A DNA stretch of 64,000 nt from Globodera rostochiensis. Taxonomy: Eukaryota > Nematoda > Chromadorea > Rhabditida > Heteroderidae. Position 1 is the stretch's first letter. Every line of letters begins with the position of its first letter. The position numbers and the translations under genes are program-made. The stretch is from the NCBI GenBank assembly GCA_018350325.1, contig JAEVLN010000042.1, forward strand, positions 310,001 to 374,000, written 5' to 3'. Positions 58,278 to 64,000 of the stretch are shown here, piece after piece. Below the pieces are notes generated by a model. It did no database searches, was not told the DNA's origin, and was given only the letters and a program-made list of their open reading frames with translations.

Positions 58278-59001
58278 TCAGGGTTGCGTCGATCTGCGGG
58301 ATAGCCCTCGTTCAAATTGCTTTTTCCATCTAATTAAAGTGGCACTTCCTATTTGCAACCTTTTAGCAATGTTCTCATCTCTAATTTTAGAATTTTCGTC
58401 TTTTATTTCATAATAACGTTTCATTAATTCCTTTTGTTCGCTGTGGGAGTATGTATGTTTTGGTGCAGTCAAAGAATTTTAATTAATATAAATAAATAAA
58501 TAAATTTGGTCTCGAAATACTCACCGGTTTGGCCAAGTTCATTTTTCCATTTGTAAAAGCCAAATTCTTTTTTCCATTTATATATTTTCGTGCGATTGAC
58601 TTTTAAATGTTTAGCAATTTTATCTTCAATTTGAACCCATTCTTTTGCCGAACATTTCCCTTTTTGCCTAAATTCGTCTTTAATTGCATGGAATTTGTCA
58701 ACAATTTTACGTTTTTCATATGAAGAAATTTCTTTTATTATTTCGTTCTGTTCTTCGCCATTTTTGGCATTATCAGAGTGATCAGTCTTTGTGAGAGGAG
58801 GATTCTGATCAGTTGAATTGGGTCCAATTTGTTCAAGCGTTAATTTATGCATTCTTCGGCTTTATCATTGTCCCACCATCCTTCTCCGAATATTTCATCA
58901 AATATTTTGTATGGCTTTTCATCCACTTTTACGGATTCGGCTTTGTCCAGTGAATTTGTTGCAAAAAATGAGACCAAAATTAAAATCCAAAACACATTCA
59001 T
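58278..59001 (-). pseudogene. Secreted HTH-repeat protein paralogue, decayed
   Basis: Minus-strand relative of the gene at 62,441. From ATG at 59,001 it encodes a hydrophobic leader (FWILILVSFFATN), LDKAESVKV and FDEIFGEGWWDND, then meets a stop after a small deletion near 58,852. The next frame continues with PNSTDQNPPLT, then the first HTH-like repeat (KRKIVDKFHAIKDEF ... NRTKIYKWKKEFG). The second repeat is missing: KWKKEFG is followed directly by YKWKNELGQ, as if recombination between repeats removed one. A GTGAGT donor follows at 58,524. The expected acceptor AG of the next exon has become CTG, but the last-repeat exon is still readable (YSHSEQKELMKRYYEIK ... LIRWKKQF) to a TGA at 58,278. 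Frameshift, lost repeat and lost acceptor indicate a pseudogene. Confidence 0.75.
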
Positions 59002-59300
59002 GTTAAGATAAATTATCTCTAATAATTGCGATTTTCTGAATATTTTGGAAATGAAATTGTGGATTTTTTATGCAAATAATAAAAATTCTTTGGAGTCCCT
59101 CAGAAAATCAATAAAGCTGGCGATCATTTTTCAAATTTTTGTCAACCCTAAAATTATTGATACATTTGGAGGAAATGGTGACAATTTCCGCTCGTTTCTA
59201 TTAGAGACCGGATGATCAGAGAAGTTTTGCAATAAAAAATTTTAAAACTACGGCAATTTTTTAAGCTTTCTCTATCTAAGAGGATTCTGGGCGTTTTTCG
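59002..59300. other. AT-rich spacer
   Basis: No gene or element seen. Confidence 0.35.
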
Positions 59301-59960
59301 TCCGTTTTTTGAATAACTCTTTTCAGAATGCCAGGAGCGAAAAAACAACCTCCCAAGACCCCGGGGCACTTTTGGATTCCGATCGAATGGCACTGGAATA
59401 TTTGTCCCAACACAATGCCAAAGGTGTAAAAGTGCCAAAAACCACATTTTTTTGGCACTTTTTTTTGACCACCCCTCACTTTTCGAGCTGTAGCCGGGCG
59501 GGGAGTAGGGTAACCGGTGTTGGTGTTAGAGAAAGGGCACAACTAGACACTCAAGGCTTTCTTTTGAGCTATCGTGCATGTCTCTACGATGAAAATGAAG
59601 ATGGGTTATGCTGCGGACAAGCACTCAAAAATTTTCGAAAAAATGGCTTCAAAAGCATTGAATTTGCCACAACTCGGGGAGTTTTGCCGTTAGCGGGATG
59701 AGGTCAGCAGATGAAATGTAGCGCTTTTCAAGAGCTTTCGAATGATGTAAAGAAAGTGGGGGGTCGCGCGGGAAGTTTTCGCGCTGCTGCGCACTTTGTG
59801 TTCGAATTTAAGCTTTTTCCCTTTGTCGGCGTTGGTGGTGTAGTGGTGTGTGGTGGGGCCGGCTGGGGGTCAGCTGGGGGTTCGAATCCCGACTGTGTAA
59901 AGGATTTTTTTTGCCTTTCTATGAATATGAATAAAACTGAAATAAATTTTAAAAAATACC
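59300..59960 (+). repeat. Composite dispersed repeat with tRNA-like end, copy 1
   Basis: Contains GCACTTTTTTTTGACCACCCC, a GGGAGTAGGGTAACCG box, GGGCACAACTAGACACTCAAGG-like sequence and CGGACAAGCACTCAAAAATTTTCG, in the same order as copy 2 at 61,240-61,700. A tRNA-like unit follows in both. The frame across it (ending 59,701) is probably fortuitous. Confidence 0.55.
59825..59893 (+). repeat. tRNA-derived SINE-like module
   Basis: Closing stem GTCGG / CCGAC, A box TGGTGTAGTGG, B box GGGTTCGAATCCC, then GACTGTGTAAAGGATTTTTTTT, which includes a Pol III-type T-run. Same family as 12,841-12,925. Confidence 0.6.
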
Positions 59961-60520
59961 AAAAAATATTTCCGATTTTTAAAAAATATTTTTGTTGCCT
60001 TTTTTGAACTTTTTCAAAAACCCTCTTTTTTGACTCGGGGAATTCGTTGTTTGATTAGAAAATTCATAACTTTTTTTAAAGAATAGCTATCGCAACAGGC
60101 TTGGTGTCAAAAAATGTAGAAAATTCAGCAGAATTTTTATGGCAATGAAATATTTTAAAAATTTGAAAAGCACAAAAGTTATTGCCAATTTTAGGTAAAA
60201 AATGTATTTTACACTAAACAATTCTTAACAATTTTTTGAATTGAGATTTTTGAAAACACTAAAGTTGGAAAAATAGCTAATTTTTTTCTCTACAAATAAT
60301 TATTTTAGTTCATAATTTTATTTTCAACTCCAACTGAGTTATGGTCGCAAATGTGGTTCGCTAATTTCGGACCAAAGGGGGACCCCTTTTGGAATTGCAT
60401 CATGCAAACTTTTTATAATATCTGAAGAGATGGCTTTTTCAGAACATTCCCAATAATGATTCTAACATCAAATCTGTAGATTATTCACACTTAGCTTCCG
60501 TTTAAACATAGATAGCGTGA
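59960..60520. other. AT-rich, no gene recognised
   Basis: Only short frames; nothing recognisable on either strand. Confidence 0.4.
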
Positions 60521-60549
60521 ATGTTTTTGCTAATTTTGAAGTCTAAAAA

Positions 60550-60945
60550 GTTCTCGAGGGCCGAGAGGGGAAGAGAAGCGGGGAAAGAGCGAGAACGGAA
60601 GGGCGTGGGGGAGGGGCGAGGGGGAAAGAGAAGCGGAGAAAGAGCGAGAGGGAGGGGCGCGGGGGGAGGGGCGAGTGGGGAGGGGCGAGGGGGGAGGAGC
60701 GAGAAGGGAGGGGCTCGTGGGAGGGGCGAGTGGGGGAGGGGCGAGGTGGAAGGAGCGAGAAGGGAGGGGCGCGTGGGAGGGGCGCGGGGGAGGTGCGCGA
60801 GGGGAAGAGAAGCGGGGAAAGATCGAGAAGCGAGGGACGCGGGGGAGGGGCGCGAGGGAAAGAGGAGCGGGTAAGGAGCGAGAAGGGAGGGGCGCGCGGG
60901 AAGGGGCGCAGGGAGAGAGGAGTGGGAAAGGTCCGAAAAGAGTGA
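60550..60945 (+). repeat. Purine-rich GGGGAGGGGCGAG minisatellite
   Basis: Irregular units of GGGGAGGGGCGAG, GAAGCGGGGAAAGAGCGAG and GGGAGGGGCGCG. Almost all purine on the plus strand, with many G-runs of four or more. Long frames on both strands here (arginine/glycine/glutamate or proline/serine-rich) are by-products. Confidence 0.9.
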
Positions 60946-60988
60946 AATAAAGCAGCAATGTTAATGTTGTACATAAAGTTGTATGGGA

Positions 60989-61080
60989 AGTTGTACACAA
61001 AGTTGTATAGGAAGTTGTAAATAGGAGAGAAAAGTTGTACACAAAGTTGTATAGGAAGTTGTAAATAGGAGAGGAAAGTT
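60989..61080 (+). repeat. 44-bp tandem repeat, about two copies
   Basis: Unit AGTTGTACACAAAGTTGTAT followed by AGGAAGTTGTAAATAGGAGAGAAA; built of sub-repeats AAGTTGTA. Confidence 0.8.
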
Positions 61081-61094
61081 GCAAGCCAATATGT

Positions 61095-61176
61095 GGCCAG
61101 CAAAAACCCCCGAAGAAACTGCTGGCCCCGGTGTTCAAAACGGCTTTGCCGTTTAACACAGACCCCGTAGGGGTCT
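61095..61176. repeat. Three small perfect hairpins
   Basis: GGCCAGCA / TGCTGGCC (61,095-61,127, 17-nt loop); AAACGGC-TTT-GCCGTTT (61,138-61,154); AGACCCC-GTA-GGGGTCT (61,160-61,176). A TATATAA string follows at 61,184-61,190 and could be a TATA box. Confidence 0.7.
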
Positions 61177-61239
61177 GGTTCCCTATATAAGAGGATTCTA
61201 CCCCCTGAATTCACTTAAAAAGAAAAAACTTTTGAACCA

Positions 61240-61700
61240 GGCTTCGATCAAAAAACTGTTTTCACAACACCCCCTATTTTTTGGGGTGCCCGATATGGGA
61301 AAAATATAGAATCAAAGTTAGGTTCAGGCATTTTCGAGAAAAGCCCGAAAAATGGTCGAAAAATGCCAACTTTTTTTGACCACCCCCCACTGTTTGGCTC
61401 CCAACTCGGCAGGGAGTACCCTAACCGTTGATGGAATGTTTTGGAGGGCACATCTACAGACCCTGGGCTTTCCAATGAACTATAGATGGGCCGGATCAGA
61501 CAAGTTTAAAGGGGCGATGTGCTCCGGACAAACTCGAAAAAATGTTCGAAAAAGGAAAACGAGTTGGGGTTGGTGAAGGAAAAATAAGGGAAATCCCCAG
61601 TTCAATCGGTGGTGTAGTGGTTAACCCCTTAGCTTGCATTGATTATGTTGTTGGTTCGATTCCCGACGTTCTAAATAATTTTTTCAATTATTTTTCCAAT
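61240..61700 (+). repeat. Composite dispersed repeat with tRNA-like end, copy 2
   Basis: Same ordered blocks as 59,300-59,960 (TTTTTTTGACCACCCCCCAC, GGGAGTACCCTAACCG, CTCCGGACAAACTCGAAAAAA), then a tRNA-like unit at 61,614-61,667 with A box TGGTGTAGTGG and B box GGTTCGATTCC. Confidence 0.55.
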
Positions 61701-61752
61701 AAATTAATATTGAATTAAAATGTTTACATACATTTTTTTTTGTTAAAATAAC

Positions 61753-61845
61753 CGCGCGAAGCGCGCCTAGGCTCAGTGTTAAAATCGCCTTGGCGATTTC
61801 AGTACTAAAAAAGGATTTCTTAATTCACAGTGCCCAACGGGCACT
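61753..61845. repeat. Three small perfect hairpins
   Basis: CGCGC-GAA-GCGCG (61,753-61,765); AAATCGCC-TT-GGCGATTT (61,782-61,799); AGTGCCC-AAC-GGGCACT (61,829-61,845). Stems are perfect, loops two or three bases, in an otherwise AT-rich setting. Confidence 0.7.
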
Positions 61846-61866
61846 GGTTTTAAGAATAGGAATGAT

Positions 61867-61892
61867 CCGGCGACGTCGATAAACGCCGCCGG
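61867..61892 (+). repeat. Dispersed GC hairpin motif (degenerate copy)
   Basis: CGGCGACGTC-GATA-AACGCCGCCG; GATA centre kept, arms partly decayed. Confidence 0.5.
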
Positions 61893-62028
61893 GACAATAA
61901 TTTAACGACATTTGTGAAGAAAAATTGTCAGAATTTTTACAACTTTTGGGTTCTGAGAGGGAGGTCGGCGGCAGGGCTGTGTCGAAAGTAAAAAAAGGTC
62001 GAAAATCGGAATTTGAGACAGCGCTGGT

Positions 62029-62052
62029 CGGCGGTGCCGATAGGCGCGCCGA
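62029..62052 (+). repeat. Dispersed GC hairpin motif
   Basis: CGGCGGTGCC-GATA-GGCGCGCCG followed by AGAAAATTTT, as at 19,813. One base is missing from the right arm. Confidence 0.65.
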
Positions 62053-62159
62053 GAAAATTTTTTGGAATTTTGACTCAATTGTAATGAAAATTGGTCCAAT
62101 TCGCTTCGAAACTTTTTGTGAATTATTTTTTGGGCGAAATGTTTACTAATTTTTAAAAT

Positions 62160-62440
62160 ATGTCCTGTTTTTGAGATATACAAGAGTAGGGTATGGGCTC
62201 ACTTTTTTGAGAGAACTAAACTAAATAAAATAATGAATTAGTTGAAAATATTTATGAGATGTCAAGAATATTTATTGATTTGGTCCCGGTTCAAAAGTTT
62301 TAGGCAATATTATTAAAGAATGATTTATGTGGATGCCCCACTTCATTTGTGGGCTGTCATTTATTAATTTTATCGAATTTTTTTATCAGATCTAACTAAT
62401 ATTTAATCCCTATATTCAGAGGTTATTTTGCCCAAATAAA
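62160..62440. other. Upstream region of the secreted HTH gene
   Basis: AT-rich. No clear TATA box or spliced-leader acceptor; a TTTTTTATCAGATC string about 60 bp upstream of the ATG could be a trans-splice acceptor. Confidence 0.3.
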
Positions 62441-63422
62441 ATGGAAGAATTTTGGATTTTAATTTTGTTGGCTTTATTTGTAACAAATTTACTGGACAAA
62501 GCCGAATCCGTAAAAGTAAAATTGGAGGAAACGCCACTCAAAACATTTGATGAAATATTCGGAGAAGGCTGGTGGGACAAAGATGAAGCCGAAGATTTGA
62601 AAACGCCGCCAACAAACTTTGGACAAAATGTCCATCACCAAATCGACCGGCAGAACACCCAAATTGGACAAATTGAACCCAATTCAACTGATCAGAATCC
62701 TCCTCTCACAGAGTCTGATCACTCTGATAAACCCAAAAATTGTGAAAAAATTTCTTCAAACAAAAAACGTAAAATTATCGACAAATTCCACAAAATGAAA
62801 GACGAATTTAAGCAAAAAGGAAAATATTCGGTAAAAGAATGGAATCAAATTGAGGAGAAAATTGCTAAACATTTAAAAGTCTGTCGCTCAAAAATATATA
62901 AATGGAAAAAAGAATTTGGCTTAACTCGACGAAATTCAAAAAATAAGCAAAAAAATTTGGTAGAGAAATTTGAGAAAATGAAAGCCGAGTTTAAGCGGGT
63001 CGGAATCAAAAACTCTTATCCCAATCAAATTGATGAAACTGTCGCAAAAGAATTGGGCCTCAGTGATAGAACAATTTACAGGTGGAAAAAAGAAATTGGC
63101 CAAAGCAGTGAGTATTTCGAGCCCAATTTTATTGTTTATTTATATTAAATTAAATTCTTTTACAGAACCAAACCAAAAATACTCCCACAGCCAACAAAAG
63201 GAATTAATGAAACGTTATTATGAAATTAAAGGCCAAAATCCTAAAATGAGTGACGAAAACATTGCCAAAATGTTGAATATTGTATCACGCACTTTGGTTA
63301 GATGGAAAAGGCAATTTAAACGACAACAATTTCACACAAATTCCGTCGATGGACATTCTGTGGAAGCGAATGCCGCGGCAAATCTTCAAGAAATTGAGAA
63401 CTCAAATTTGGGGAGTATTTGA
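62441..63422 (+). CDS. Secreted protein with three tandem HTH-like repeats
   Basis: Exon 1 62,441-63,107, a 58-bp intron (GTGAGT...TTTTACAG), exon 2 63,166-63,422; 307 residues. Residues 1-23 are a signal peptide (FWILILLALFVTN core). An acidic segment with FDEIFGEGWWD follows (residues 36-46), then a polar linker. Three related units of about 50 residues come next: 108-160 (KKRKIIDKFHKMKDEF ... KIYKWKKEFG), 173-220 (LVEKFEKMKAEF ... SDRTIYRWKKEIG) and about 227-278 (YSHSQQKELMKRYYEIK ... SRTLVRWKRQF). Each ends with the S-R-T-h-x-R/K-W-K-K signature of homeodomain-like/transposase HTH domains, which bind DNA. Basic clusters (KKRK at 108-111, RRNSKNKQK) could be nuclear signals. A signal peptide on a DNA-binding-like protein suggests export and action in host nuclei, but that is inference. 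The decayed paralogue at 58,278 lies divergently. No named family is recognised. Confidence 0.8.
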
Positions 63423-64000
63423 ATGAATGGTCAATGAGTTGGAAAAAACGATTTGGCATTTAATGATTTTAAATTTTCGAAAATAACTTGGTCTAAAAAT
63501 CGTTTAATAAGCAAGATTCGATCATTATTTGCCTTTTCCCGGCGGTGCTAATTAAAAAAACTGGAAATAATAATTTTTTTTTGAATTTTTAACACAGCAA
63601 GAAAAAATATCGTATCGTTTATCGTAATCGTAAATATCGTAATTTTGGCATTATCCTGCATCGTAAAAAAATTGTATCGTATTTTGGTTAACAAACCCCA
63701 AGCCAGGGTGGCTTAGGCCTAAGCCTAACAAACCCCTAAGTCTCTAACTTTCCCCGGTTATTCTATCCGCTTTTGGAGTTACTTTAAAAAAAAGTCGTTT
63801 TTCCTAAATGTTCAAATTTTTACCCACAATACGGCATACGGAACAACATACGGCACGCAATATAGAACGGAAGACATCCCTGCTGGTCTGTACAATTTAT
63901 CTTTATGGTCTTTATAAAATGTGAAGGCCGGAATGAATGCATCCCGTACGGGGAATCATAGGTTTCTCTGAATTTTTTTTTTAATAATAATGTTTCTCAA
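63423..64000. other. AT-rich right edge
   Basis: Contains a degenerate GGCGGTGC string (63,541), the ATCGT word array (63,605-63,685) and the TTAGGC-like cluster (63,690-63,740). No gene seen. Confidence 0.4.
63605..63740. repeat. ATCGT word array followed by TTAGGC-like cluster
   Basis: TATCGTATCGTTTATCGTAA words, then AACCCCAAGCCAGGGTGG and GCTTAGGCCTAAGCC. The latter is the inverse of the cluster at 21,185-21,260, sharing more than 35 bp. Confidence 0.6.

Noticed and set aside
59309..59701. 130-codon frame in the composite repeat
   Set aside because: Copy 2 of the same repeat does not preserve the frame, so coding is unlikely.
60521..61214. Arginine/glycine-rich and proline/serine-rich frames around 60.5-61.2 kb
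   Set aside because: By-products of the purine-rich minisatellite.

Overview
The window is eukaryotic. It is most likely from a plant-parasitic cyst nematode (Heteroderidae, Globodera/Heterodera-like). Three things support this: coding exons separated by mostly short AT-rich introns with TTTTCAG/TTTACAG-like acceptors; a nematode-type Cys-loop anion-channel gene; and a broken SPRY-domain exon resembling the SPRYSEC families expanded in cyst nematodes. TTAGGC-like motifs fit but are weak evidence. The genus is an inference. Most of the window is repeat DNA.

Layout: 1-10.2 kb is a GC-rich 51-bp minisatellite that contains no stop codon in any of six frames. 10.2-20.1 kb holds one Cys-loop receptor gene in pieces. 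Its C-terminal half (Cys-loop to M4) is on the minus strand at 16.49-12.31 kb. Its N-terminal half (signal peptide to loop 6) is on the plus strand at 18.25-18.89 kb. The two halves are separated by inverted copies of one hAT-type element, and a further hAT element with a perfect 8-bp duplication sits inside a late exon. 20.2-22.8 kb holds a SPRY pseudogene, a foldback element, a cysteine-rich ORF and a small EF-hand gene. 23.29-25.89 kb is an apparently intact autonomous MULE transposon with a three-exon FLYWCH/MULE transposase, 246-bp terminal inverted repeats and a perfect 9-bp target duplication.

27.64-39.89 kb is a 586-bp satellite (21 copies) with five-monomer higher-order periodicity. 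39.89-57.30 kb is a 17.4-kb imperfect palindrome with two arms of about 8.7 kb around a 75-bp spacer. It is rich in CT/GA microsatellite and carries outward-facing tRNA-like modules near both ends. 57.3-64 kb carries a divergent pair of related genes. The right one (62.44-63.42 kb) looks intact and encodes a protein with a signal peptide and three tandem helix-turn-helix-like repeats. The left one (58.28-59.00 kb) is decayed. Between them lie tRNA-derived SINE-like repeats, a G-rich minisatellite and a cluster of tiny perfect hairpins.

The strongest candidates for new biology are: the secreted multi-HTH protein family (a possible nucleus-targeted effector); the receptor gene split by an element-mediated inversion that also swapped target-site duplications; the 17-kb palindrome; and the set of hAT/MULE elements whose bodies or TIRs are arrays of short iterated words. 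All calls come from reading the sequence; no database was searched.
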